From: Riptortus pedestris
Taxonomy: Eukaryota > Arthropoda > Insecta > Hemiptera > Alydidae
Length of the DNA stretch: 64,000 nt
Assembly (NCBI GenBank): GCA_019009955.1
Contig: CM032231.1
Location: 86,260,001 to 86,324,000 of the forward strand
Direction of reading: 5' to 3'
The position numbers were made by a program, and so were the translations under genes. Position 1 is the stretch's first letter; every line of letters starts with the position of its first letter. The notes below the pieces were generated by a model. It made no database searches and was not told where the DNA came from. It worked only from the letters and a program-made list of their open reading frames with translations. Below are positions 1-11,700 of this stretch, one piece after another.

Positions 1-13
1 TGCCAGTTATTAG

Positions 14-16
<3 letters not shown>

Positions 17-58
<42 letters not shown>
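17..58. repeat. (AT)n tract, 3' tail of a minus-strand LINE
   Basis: An alternating AT run. It directly follows the LINE 3' UTR (minus-strand reading: GAAGGAAATAAATAAA then TATATA), so it is best read as that element's 3' tail. Confidence 0.7.
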
Positions 59-62
<4 letters not shown>

Positions 63-273
63 TTATTTCCTTCCTGAAGTAACCCTACAGGAAGGGAGTT
101 TATTAGCCACACGTCCCGTACAGTAATTAGTACATAACGTGTGCTTGATACATAACATTTTTTTGTTTAAAAACTATAATAACATAAAATATTTATACAA
201 TAAAATTATATACAACAAAGAAAAAGAAAAGAAAAACTAAAACAAAATTTGGATTCAATGCTGAATAATTAAT

Positions 274-730
274 TTAACTGTATTTCAGTTTCAAATAGTT
301 CAAGAAGTCATACATTTCTTCAGCAAACTTTTTTAATGGTTTATTATGTTTATAAAATAATAGTTTCTCCTCAACAGGCCAATTTTCTTGTCGGCATTTT
401 AATTGGGATTTAAAGTCTTCTCTTTGGTCCGTTAGTAGTCTGCAGTCATAGAGCAAGTGTCTGTATGTCTGTTCAGTAGTAAAGACGCAGTAACAGTTTG
501 GTTGATCTATTAGGCCAAAACGATTAAAGTAAGAATTTGTTGTTCCGTGTCAAGTTAATAATTTTGTCAAGTAAAAGTCTGTTGATATTAATTTTTGTCC
601 TAAGTACTCTTTAATGTCTGGAATAAATATCTTTAAATGTTGTCCTTTCATAGTCGTATTCCATTTCTGTTGCCATGTGTTACTTGTGTCAGTAAGTAAT
701 TGTGTTTTTAAGAGTGATTTTGTTATTTTG
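274..730 (-). pseudogene. Non-LTR retrotransposon (R1/jockey-like) ORF2 C-terminus, broken
   Basis: Read on the minus strand, this shows a post-reverse-transcriptase C-terminal region of the R1/jockey/I type: a WQQKWNTT-like stretch, FIPDIKEYLGQKL, FYLTKLLT, then a Cys/His motif (NCYCVFTTEQTYRHLLYDC) and a stop at 274-276. A TGA at 550-552 interrupts the conserved LTGHG position, so it is dead. The element is truncated at about 730-745. Its 3' UTR runs to about 59 and ends in a (TA)n tail. Confidence 0.75.
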
Positions 731-743
731 TTTTAGCATTCTG

Positions 744-745
<2 letters not shown>

Positions 746-808
<63 letters not shown>
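746..808. repeat. (AT)n microsatellite
   Basis: About 63 bases of alternating AT between the truncated LINE and the tandem-repeat element. The open frames across it are artefacts of the repeat. Confidence 0.95.
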
Positions 809-812
<4 letters not shown>

Positions 813-1960
813 CATACTAGCTCAGATACCCGGCTTCGCTCGGGAATTCATTTCAGGCTGAATGGTGATAGTGTTTTTTTGGCAAGGGTTTACCTTGCAC
901 AATATTTTTACATTTACCCGTCGTTTCTGTGGATTTGTTAATAATAAAATTAATTTTATCCTTGTCCTCCATATTGTCATATTTCCCGTTTCCTGTGCAT
1001 TATGCATAGACTTGAATTATTAAGGACAAAATATTAACATACATCTGAATTAATTTCTCCAGGTGAGGTACCTGGTAGTTCATATTGAAAAGATTTGTTG
1101 AGCAAATTTCTCTAAACAACAAAATAAACAACTTTTGTTATGTGCATATTTGCCAAAACCCCAATAGGAAACGAAATATCACTATTTTTAATTTCAGGCC
1201 TCCATTATAACCCCCACTCCTGCCCGTCCCTTGAAATGTTAGTATGGCTTACTATAAAGAAGGCGTTAGTGCTAATACACATGCCGTGATTTATTTAGTT
1301 CGGCTGAGTCTTTTGTGACAAATAAAATTGTTGACTCCCACTATATGTTTTAGCGTATGACGCCTTTATACTTCGGTATAAGACGATAGTGTATATAACA
1401 AAAGTTTCTCTAAATAGCAAAATAAACAACTTTTGTTATGTGCATATTTGCCGAAATCCCGGTACGAAACGAAATATCACTATTTTTAATTTCCGGCCTC
1501 CCTTATAACCCCCACTCCTGCCCGTCCCTAGAAATGTTAGTATGGCCTATTATAAGGAAGGCGTTAGTGCTAATACAAATACCAAGTTTTATTTAGGCGG
1601 TTGATTCTTTTGTGCCAAATAAAATTGTTGACTCCCGCTATAATTTTTAGCGTATAACTCATTTATACTTCGGTATACGATGGAAGTGTATATAACAAAA
1701 GTTACACTAAATAGCAAAATAAATAACTTTTGTTATGTGCATATTTGCCAAAAAACCAATAGGAAACGAAACATCGGTATTTTTCATTTTATGCTTCCCT
1801 TATAACCCCCACTCCTGTTCGTCACAGAGAATATTAATATAGCCTAATGTCTTAGTTAGGCTAGTAGTAATAAACATACCAAGTTTCATAAAATTCGGTT
1901 CAGCCGTTTATGCGTGGAAAGGTAACAAACAAATAAACAAACAGACACGAAAGAAACAAA
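809..1960. repeat. Interspersed element with three ~300-bp internal tandem repeats
   Basis: It opens with the compact inverted motif ACCCGGCTTCGCTCGGG (828-844), of a kind common at ends of short invertebrate interspersed repeats. It then holds three tandem units starting near 1112, 1409 and 1708. Each carries AACTTTTGTTATGTGCATAT, a GAAACGAAAYATC segment and TATAACCCCCACTCCTG. It ends with CAGCCGTTTATGCGTGGAAA and an A/C-rich tail (AACAAACAAATAAAC). Between units, ATAACAAAAGTT and AACTTTTGTTAT form a hairpin. No coding capacity is seen. Confidence 0.6.
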
Positions 1961-2076
1961 ATGCAATTATGGTGTCTATGACATGTGAAACGAAAAGTTA
2001 TCTTGAAATTTCGTGAAAAAAATCAATGTACAAACAGAGGTTACAATTATATATATAAAATTAGCTAATAACTGAT

Positions 2077-2141
2077 CTATTGCAAAACTTCACGAGGGAA
2101 ATCTGTTTCGTTTACGCAGCCCCTGCGTGACGGACGTTTTC
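2077..2141 (+). mobile_element. Element X, right end only (copy 1)
   Basis: It matches the right terminus of complete copies: TATTGcAAAACTTCACG, GGGAAATCTG, the hairpin ACGCAGCCCCTGCGT and GACGGAC-TTTT. It ends 43 bp before the splice acceptor of the exon at 2184. Confidence 0.75.
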
Positions 2142-2183
2142 TATATAGCATTATGTTTCTTACGGATATATTTGTCTTTTCAG

Positions 2184-2391
2184 GTCGATTTCTTTACTGG
2201 AGAAAGAGTTACTTTCCACGACATCTGGGAGAGAGTACATCAGACAGGTGGTTGGCTGAGAAGTGAAGGGATAGGCAGAGGTTGCACGGTTGGGATCTGC
2301 TTACAGAACTCGCTGGACTTCGCACCTCTGGTACTGGGGGTGCTGCAGGCTGGAGGAGTAGCAGCACTCTATCCACATACGGCCACCTCCA
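2184..2391 (+). CDS. Acyl-CoA synthetase exon A (first in window)
   Basis: The acceptor is tttgtcttttcag and the donor is a|gtaagt. It starts in phase 0 and ends one base into a codon, giving Arg (agg) with the next exon. It encodes VDFFTGERVTFHDIWERV through LQAGGVAALYPHT, the usual N-terminal adenylation subdomain. It is much more GC-rich than its surroundings. Ends of element X lie 43 bp upstream (to about 2141) and about 68 bp downstream (from about 2459). The ATG at 2127 is intronic: family alignment and the acceptor place the exon start at 2184. Confidence 0.9.
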
Positions 2392-3681
2392 GTAAGTAAT
2401 CGAGAATTATAATACAACATTGCTTTAAGCAGGTTGTGCTAACAAACATTCATTGATCTTAGCAGATTTCCCTCAAGGCAAATCAGCTATTGAGGTCGTA
2501 CTTGACGTTGACGCGATTTTCGAAAAATTAGATCACCAAATGAAACGTCAGGAGATGACTAAAATGAGGTCCATTCAAAATTATATATATGAAGGGTCAG
2601 GGGGAAAAAAGATGAAAGTGACAACAAAGAGATTTCGAGAAAAATGAAAAACAAAGTTTGATTTCTATTAACTCCTTTTGTAATATAATCATACCTTTTT
2701 TTTTAGTGAATCAATTCCTAAAAAATATTAGTAATCAATATATGCAGTTCCATGTAGCTCCTAGGTGAAATGATGAAGGTGAAAAAAAAACTTAATGAAC
2801 AACTTATATTTCACCAACAATGAACAAAACATTTTATGAAAATTAATTCATCTGGGTAATCCAAGTATACATCTTCGCTGTCATCGTGAACAGCTGCTGG
2901 ATTTATGCTGGGCAAATTCTCAAAGAACGCCTTCGCAGCAGGGTTAACCAAAAATTTTTTAGTTGTTGCAAGTCGTTGAACTTTGTTTGAGAAATCGGCA
3001 ATGGTCCATCATACAGGTTTGTTAAAGGTCTACGTGGAGCAGGACGTTTTCTTGCGTTTTCCCCTTTTTGGTGGTTTCCAAAGGATTTCAGCGTCAATGT
3101 AACAACCAGAAAAAGTGTTTCGGTGAACAATTTTTGAAGGATGTTCATTCATGGCCTTTAAACAACACACGGGCCTAGTGGGAAAGGGACAATTTTTCAA
3201 GTACATAGGATTCAAGAATTCTGTCCATTTCTTGAAAAGTTCTTGCTGGCAGTTGATCAGAGCAAAGGGCGACGGCCTATCTCTGCTATTTCTTATAACA
3301 TCCCTCCATTCATCGGGCAACTCAACCTGTCTGCTGGTTGATGTAACTCATGTTTTTATCACATTCGAGGTATGAATGCCCTCGAATGGGAAAATATACT
3401 TCAACACTGTCGAAACGATGCTTCTCAGTCACTAAATGATGTAGGTAACGAATTAGGGTATAATTTGTATTCTGCCCAGCACAGGAATCGCAAAATATCG
3501 CTTGTGACATTCATCTATTTTCCCCCTTACCCCGAATCTTTTCATGCACATTTCGGTCGATTCTCATCATTTTCCCCCCTTATTGTTCTACCAGATGATA
3601 TTACTCCTTCAAAGCCCCTTAATAGCGCTAATATCTTAAAATCGACGAAAAAGTGACTTTCATCTTTTTTCCCCCTGGCCC

Positions 3682-3736
<55 letters not shown>

Positions 3737-5711
3737 CTGTTAACGCTCTAGCGGCAATTTTTTTTTTGATCGTTACGAAACTCGATATTTAACCGTTTTA
3801 TGTAAAAAGACGGATCAAGTTCGTTAATGGCTGAAATCGGACTAGAGCGAGGCGGGGGGGGGGAGGGGAGGTTTCGATAATTCAAAATATATCCGTTATT
3901 ATGCATCGCATCGAAAAATTGTATTGAACCAATCTTATTGCAAATTAAATTTACTATAAATATTGTTATATACATTTATTCTCTATCTTGAATATTAACC
4001 GAGATATTTGCATTTTTATGAAGTCTGTGGTTGGCTGTTTCCGTAACTGATCGGCTCAGGTGGAAGCTTCTTCTATCCTTACCTTACCTTCGTTACTTTG
4101 TGAGATTTATGCAAATACGTTCTGTTCATCCGCCCCCCCCCTTCTTTAGTTCTTGGACTACTAAAATTTGAGTTATTAAAATATAAATTATTCTTACAAT
4201 TCAGAAGCCGTTTCTGTTGGGAATTTATTTTAATTAACTGAAAGATTTCTCATTACCGTTTGTATTTAATCACGGTGGTGTTGTGTTACCAGTATGCAGA
4301 TTTCTATATTGTAAAACTTCACATGTGAAATCTGCTTAGCTTACGCAGCCCCTGCGTGATGGACTTTTTGTAAGTATGGAGCATTGCAACAATAGAGTCT
4401 TTCCCGGGAAAAAATAGCTGATTTTCCTTAACGGTTGTCAAACATGCTGCGCTAACGAAGCAGATTTCTCAGATTGTATTTATCTCAAAACTTGAAAGTT
4501 CAATGAGAACTATATCGACTTCAAATATTATATTTAGACTTCAAATAAAGTGTTTCATAATATAATAACTTATTGTTAATATGCCATGAGTAGGAGAGGG
4601 GTTTACTGAAGGCCGACAACTAAAAAATGCAAATATCTCGGTCAATAATCAAGATAGTGAGGAAACTCGCATTACAGCATTTATGGAACATTACATTTTC
4701 AATAAGATTGTTTCTATACCATTTTTTGATCCGACGTGTAATAACCAACATATTAATATTTACTGAAACCCTCCCTCTTAACCCCACTCCCAATGGTCAG
4801 ATTTCAGCCATTAAAGAACTTGATCTTTCTTTGTACATAAAAAGATAGAATATCGAGTTTGGTAACGATAAAAAAAAGTCCGTCACGCAGGGGCTGCGAC
4901 ACCTAAGCTGATTTCCCACGTAAGGTTATACAATAGAGAAATCTCCATACGAGAGCCGAACAGTCACGGCAAATGGCCGAACTAGCTTTTGGCGGAAAAC
5001 AGTCATCCGTTATCGGACCAAATTTAATAAAAATGCAAATATCTCGGTTAATATTAAAGATAGAGAATAAATGTATAGAACAATATTTATAGTAGATTTA
5101 ATTTGCAATAATATTGGTTCTATACAAATTTGATCTGACGTATGGTAATGGAGATATTTCGAATTTTCGAAAGCCCCTCTCTAAACCCCCTCCCCCTCCC
5201 ACTGGTCCGATTTCAGCCATTAACGAACTTGATTTCTCTTTTTGCATAAAACGTTTAAATATCGAGCTTGGTAACGATCAAACAAAAATTGCGACCGCTA
5301 GAGCGTTAACTGACGTCATTTTCGTCATCTCCCGGGTTGGATCGATGGACATTTAAAGAAAATTTTCAAAAATCGCGTCATGGGTAACACCCTCAATAGC
5401 CGAGTTCCCTTAAGAGAAATCTGCTAAAATTGCAACAACCAGAGCGTTAACAGATATATATATTCTATTTTTGAGGCTGCATCGCTGGGAAGTATCGTCA
5501 TTATGAGGATTTCGGCTATCTGCTCCAGCGGTTGGAATATTAGTTTTGCAAATTTTCAATGGAAATGCGTCCATCTTCGTCAGGCATTAATTTGAATTTA
5601 TTTATTTACAAATTCAAATTAATGCCTGACGAAGATGGACGCATTTCCATTGAAAATTTGCAAAACTAATATTCCAACCGCTGGAGCAGATAGCCGAAAT
5701 CCTCATAATGA

Positions 5712-5763
<52 letters not shown>

Positions 5764-8700
5764 AAAAAAAAAACGCTGCCTTCTTTCTGAGGGTACATGT
5801 GTGGTCAGCCACCTAATCTGCCCATATCTGTGTAATGATGTGTTGTCTTTTAAGGTTGTTTAAATTTTAAATGAAAATTTGGAATGAATTGAATATGTGC
5901 AGATTAGGGAGGTATCTCAGGTGAGAGTGCAGCTTAACTTTTTCATCTTTATTTTTTGTATAAATGGTGATTTACGATTCTTATCGATGATTTTAGTATA
6001 AGTGTCGATAACTCCTTCAAATCATCTATTAATGTCTTCACCGTTTTTTTGGTGGAGGACTCCTCTTGAGCCGAACAGTAGTCCCATAACCGCCCAATCT
6101 TGAATTTGGTATTTTTTTAGAAATAGGGGCAGCACGGTTCATATATTGATTTTTTCTCTCGGTCCAGCTCGTCAGCTTGATTTTTGTGCACCTCAAAACG
6201 GACAGTAGGATCCAGGACGAGGCTTTTTTTTTTCATTTTTCTTTATGGCTACTATGTAGTCTGTGGCTACTATCTCGAATTTAAGGGAGTTTATGAGCAT
6301 CATAATATTGTATATAAGATGTTTGTAGTTCAGATGTTTGGTAGATCATATGTATTGTAAAATATGTGTTATTGGATGTATGAGAACTAAGAGGTTAATA
6401 AAAGAGTTTGTGGTTAAATAGAAAAGTGTCTAAGCTAAAGTTTAACAATAGATAAATCTACATACCGGTAACACAACACCGCCGTCAATATTAAGTGAAA
6501 GAATACAAACGATAATAAGAAACCTTCCGAAGGAAAGCATCTGATATGTAAACAAACAGTTCTGCCAACGTCTCACCGGAAAGAAAAACAATTACTATAA
6601 TATATCTGAAAATAACGTATTAATTTGATTGAAAACTATTTAGGTACTATATATAGTACTGTAATTTATTATGAATCAGAATAATTTTTATCTCAATCAA
6701 ATTTTAGTAGTCCAAAGACTTAAGGGGGGGGGGGGGCACCAGAACATATTTGCATGTATCTCGTATAATAAATGTCTCTTGAAAACAATATATGGTATAT
6801 AAGCTTCGAACGATGTGGTTTATTACATAACCGAGTATTGTTTATGTAACATGAGTAGAAGTGGGGGTTTGCTGATTGCTGAATCCTGCTTAAGGGAAAT
6901 CTGCTAAAAACAAGTTGTTTAGCACATCTGTTATTGTTTGCTATTAGTCTTGTGAACACTTCTGTAAATACCCCTAAGAAGTGTTTATCAGTCAGATAAA
7001 GGCTATTTTTCTCAAGGGTCGTTGATATGCTAAGCGTGAGAGAAACTGTTCTAAGATTAACTATTATCTCCTCCCATCCGGATATGCCTCCTAATTTAGA
7101 AACTTATAAAATTGTGAAGAGGAAATTTTAAAATTCGTCTAAGTTCCACTTTATTTTGTACCACCAATCATACCGTTTCCCAAAACAATAAAAAATACAA
7201 TTCTATTGATTTTTAGAAGTTTTATTTTGAACATTTGGTAACAATTTCAGTATATACAGCGTCAGCTATATTCTGCTTTTAGCAAATTTTCCTTAAGAGA
7301 AATCCAGTATTGAGGGGGGGAGTCGAAAATTCTAAATATCTCTGTTACTATACGTTGGATCGAAAAAACATGTATTGAAACAATCTTACTGCAGATTAAA
7401 TGTACTACAAATATTGTTATATACAGATATTCTCTATCTTGAATATTAACCGAGTTATTTTCATTTTTCATATACGGCTATCGTCGGTTCTGTTAGTGAA
7501 ATTCCGCAGAAAGTTAGTTCGGCCGTTTCCGTAACTGTTCGACTCTCGTGAAATAGGTGTAGAAACTGGTTAAGCTGCTTCTTTGTGATATATATGCCAA
7601 TGCGTTCTGTTGTTTCCCCCTTCCCCTTCTTTAGGTCATGGACTGCTAACATTTCAGAGATAGAGTTAAAAATTATCCTGATTCATTATAAATTACAGTA
7701 CTAGATTTAATAAATAGTTTTCAATAAAATTAATATTTTTTATTCAGATATATTTTTGATTCGGAATTGTTTTGTTTTCCGGTGTAGAATATGTCTTATC
7801 TATCTGTTCAGCTCTGAGTGGTTGGAAGACCTGTTTGATTACAACTCAGAGTTTTCCGCTTAGAGGTCATTAAAATTGACTGAAATTTATCTCATTACCT
7901 TTTGTATTTATTCACTTAATATTCACGGTGGCGTTAAGTGTAACCAGTATGTAGATTGCAAAACTTACGCAGTCTCTGAGTGACGGACTTTTATCTATAT
8001 AAGTAAGCTGGGAGTGGATTTTGACAGGAAATATGTACATTATAGATGATATTTAATTATAATAAATGCTATCCATGATTATGAGTTAAATTATTCACGG
8101 CGTGCCAAACAGTGGAAAGGGACTCATTTTCATTTATTCTTCAAAACTAAAATTTCTATTGTATAATTCCCCTACCTGGCTCTTACGAGAAAACAATGCG
8201 CGAAGTCGTCCTTTTTCCCAGTTAGTTCGTCCCTTAACTAATAATCTGCCGGTCAAAAGTTTGAGACCACTTCAACTTTCTGTAAAACATTGGATTATAT
8301 TAAACAAAATAAACCAAACCAAAACGAACCTTCAATAAAACAATAAATAAGTGAATAAACAATTAACAAACAATGATATTATAAACAGTATAATACTTTA
8401 TTGAAAGGCAATTTAAAAATATATACGATGCAGTTATACCTTCTTTTCGTCAAAAAATCCTCCCTTGCTTTTCAAAACTGCTTTGACCACTCGTGGCATT
8501 CTTTCTATTAGTTTATCTAATGTTTCAAATGGCAAAGTATTCCAACAATTTTTAAGACGCTCCCAGAGGCCTTTCGTGAAGTTGGAGCAATGTCTTTGAC
8601 CTACCCCAAGTTCATCCCAAAGGAGCTGAATTGGATTGAGATCAGGCGATTGAGCGGGACAATTCATATTTTTCAAGGTACCGTCATTTTCTTGGTCTTA

Positions 8701-11700
8701 CAATTACCCCTGCACAGTTTTGATGAGTGTTTTAGATCGTTATCCTGCTGCATGGTAAAATTAGAACCAATTAAACGAAGACCAGAAGGAATTGCATGGT
8801 CTTTCAAAATGTCTTTGTAGCCTTCTTTATTAAGTATTCCTGTGATTTGTACAAGATCCCCTTGCCCAAAGCCTGAGAAACATTCCCACACCAATATTGA
8901 CCCTCCTCCATGCTTTACTGTTGGAATTATGCACTGAGGAATGAACTTCTCCGAAGGTGTGCGATGAACCATAATCCTACGATTAGTTCCAAACACCTGA
9001 AACTTTGATTCGTCTGTGCAAAGTACCTTTCTCCACTCCTCCGCAGTAAAATCCTTGTAAGCAAGTGCCCAAAGATACCTTTTCTTTTTATTGTCTGTTC
9101 TTAGAAGTGGTTTTAGCTTTCCGACACGACCCAATAAATTGGCTTCCCTGTGTCTTCTTTTCACTGTAGAAAGAGACACGAACTTTTTCAAGGCGCTGTT
9201 GGTCTCAGCTCTAATCTCGGGACCAGTGAGTCTTCTATTCCTCTTGCTTTTCAAGATAATAAATTGATTTTCTAGAGCAGACGTTGTTCTAGGCCTTCCA
9301 GAACGAAGTTTGTCGTGATGAGAGTGTGTCTCTGCATAGCGAGCGATTGTATTATGCACGCCAGTTTTCGAATCTTACAGTTGTGCGGCAATTTGGCGCT
9401 CAGATTTTTTCTCTTTGTGTAGTGTGTAGATAGCACTACGCAACTCAACAGAAAATTCCTTCTTTTTAACCATTCTTTAAAGAAAAAAAACGAAAATCAC
9501 CTGTGCAGTTAACTTCTTACAACTTCGGCAGCTTAGAAATCAATAAATCAAACTAAGAATAAAATTTATCATTACAATACTATTTGGGGGAATTACTAGA
9601 TTGTAAATAAAACTCCAGACACAACAAACACATTGTTTATTCTTATTTATTTTTATCATGTTAGTAGTCTCAGTGATAATAAGATTAAATCAAATTATGC
9701 TCTTGCTATTTACGATAGTCCCAAACCTTTCTTACACCTAATTAGCAAATTTTTTTATAAATACAAATAATAATAAGATACCTATATTTTGTAACTATGC
9801 ATTGATAAAATTGTATAGAAACAATCTTACTGCAAACTAAATTTACTATAATTATTGTTATATATGCTTATTCTCTACCATGAATATTATCGAGATATTT
9901 GAATTTTTCAGTTTTCAGCCTTCAGCAAACCCCCACTTCTACTCATGTTACATAAACAATACTCGGTTATGTAATCGCCCAGCTCCCGACCTGCACACAT
10001 CGCTTAATCACGAATTGCTTTCATGCCTTCTATTTCCTGTACCTCGGACTTCCAGGCCCTCTCTTTGTCACCTTTTCTCACCCAGGATGGCCTGGTGACA
10101 ATTCCATGTCTCTTCAACACACTTAGAATAAAAATTTTCCTGACCATTTCAGAATTTCTTAAAATTTTGTATACTGATAGAAAGTACTGATAATAAGAAA
10201 AATATCAAATTTTAATTATTTATCTCAAACGGTTTCTGAATTATGGATACGTAAAGTTTTCAAAAAATTGCTGGCCAGGCCTTTTTTTCAAAATCTCTCT
10301 CGAAGCTGTTCTAATTGAGCTGTAACTTGCTTCTTGACAAAGCCAATCATGACAGTTTTGTTGTGATATCAGAATGTTTGGAGCGAAATTCTATTTTAAT
10401 TAAATTTAATGTTACTTATAGGCCTTCACCTACCCAGCTAGTTCCCCATTTCTTTAATTGCATTTAGTTTTCATTTTTTATTTGATCATATAGAATAATT
10501 TTATTTTTTATTGTTTTTAACACTTACCCAGGCATGGGCAGAGACGTACATCAGCAAAGCTCCTACTAAATGAAGTTTGGAGCTTCAGTATCAATCAGCA
10601 AGTGACAATGTTATTTGGTATTTCCATCTGCAATGCAAGTGTCAGGATAAAAAGCTGTGCCTGTCGCAAATATTTATATATATATATATATATAGCTTAC
10701 AGAAACATTTTTTCAGCTGACAATAAAGCCATTATCAGGTATTTAAAAAGGATGATACCAGTATGAGACTGAGCTGTAGTGGATGCAGAGAGGACTTTGT
10801 CAGGGGTTTTGAGCATTAAATAATAGTCTATAAATGGACGTAGATAAAAAAGGTGGACTTGAAGTTACATTCCCTCTACAGTTAGTGAATTCTGCATTGC
10901 TGACCTTTCATGGAATACAGTTGTCTGGACTACTGATAAATTTCAAGCAATTAACACAAACTTGATCTGTGTTGCCATGATATAAGTGCTTAAATACCAA
11001 ATTTGGTAAACTGTAGACGATAACAGACAAATAAATATATACAGAGGTTTATAGATATATTAATTTGAATTGTATCATTTTTGTCATCTATTATGTAAGA
11101 TTAGAGAAGGACATTAGAGGATTTTTTTTCAAAAATTACATCATGATCTGGAATCTCAATAGGTGATTTTTCTTTATGAAAATCTATTAAATTCTAAAGC
11201 ATGTACTCTCTCAACTCATGAGAATTACTCTCGTCAATCTCTCTAGAAGTCCTGGTATACTTTTTTTATTTGTTTGTAATGAAATTGACATTGCATTACA
11301 TAAGCCCATTATAAATGGCTATATATTTTATATTCTGAGTATTCTCAGCACAGAGCACATTAAGATTATTATGTATGAATGCTTAAATGTATTGTTTTTA
11401 CCTTTAAATAAGAATTATATCCAATTTGGAGTGAAGTCACCATGTGCTCTAGCATTTTCATAGATAACGCCGATGGATTTTGATAATAACATTCACAGCT
11501 CTTAACGTCGGTACACTAAGTAATAATACGGATGAATTTTGATAATTAATTCACGTTAAATGCTCTTTTTGAGCGTATTTCGATCGGCAGTTCAAAGTTC
11601 ACTCCCGGATTAGCCCTATAAAAGGAGCCCCTCACGACTGATTAAAATTAGTCATATTAGGCATCCTCTGGAGGGGAGACCCTGGTTCACGAGCGAGATT

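Larger units (their letters stand above)
4..2074. repeat. Composite repeat block bounded by a 15-bp inverted repeat
   Basis: CAGTTATTAGCTAAT at 4-18 is the exact reverse complement of ATTAGCTAATAACTG at 2060-2074. Between them sit a minus-strand LINE end (about 19-745), an (AT)n tract and a tandem-repeat element (about 809-1960). The inverted repeat may be chance overlap of A+T-rich insertion sites, or may bound a larger insertion. Confidence 0.4.
2459..4371 (+). mobile_element. Element X (copy 2), split by a nested DNA transposon
   Basis: The left end TTAGCAGATTTCCCTCAAGG and following sequence run to 2590. The copy resumes at 3685 with the (AT)n tract, TGTCTGTTAACGCTCTAGCG and the rest of the element, to the right-end hairpin CGCAGCCCCTGCG at about 4350. 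The transposon at 2591-3684 sits inside the element's own (AT)n tract. Confidence 0.75.

Noticed and set aside
702..941. Plus-strand ORF of mostly Tyr-Ile repeats
   Set aside because: It is the translation of an (AT)n microsatellite.
5610..5710. Hammerhead ribozyme in the palindrome arm (CTGACGA ... GAAA)
   Set aside because: CTGANGA, a small stem II (ATGGA/TCCAT) and GAAA are present, but no stem I partner or cleavage triplet pairs with the bases before CTGA, so the fold does not close.
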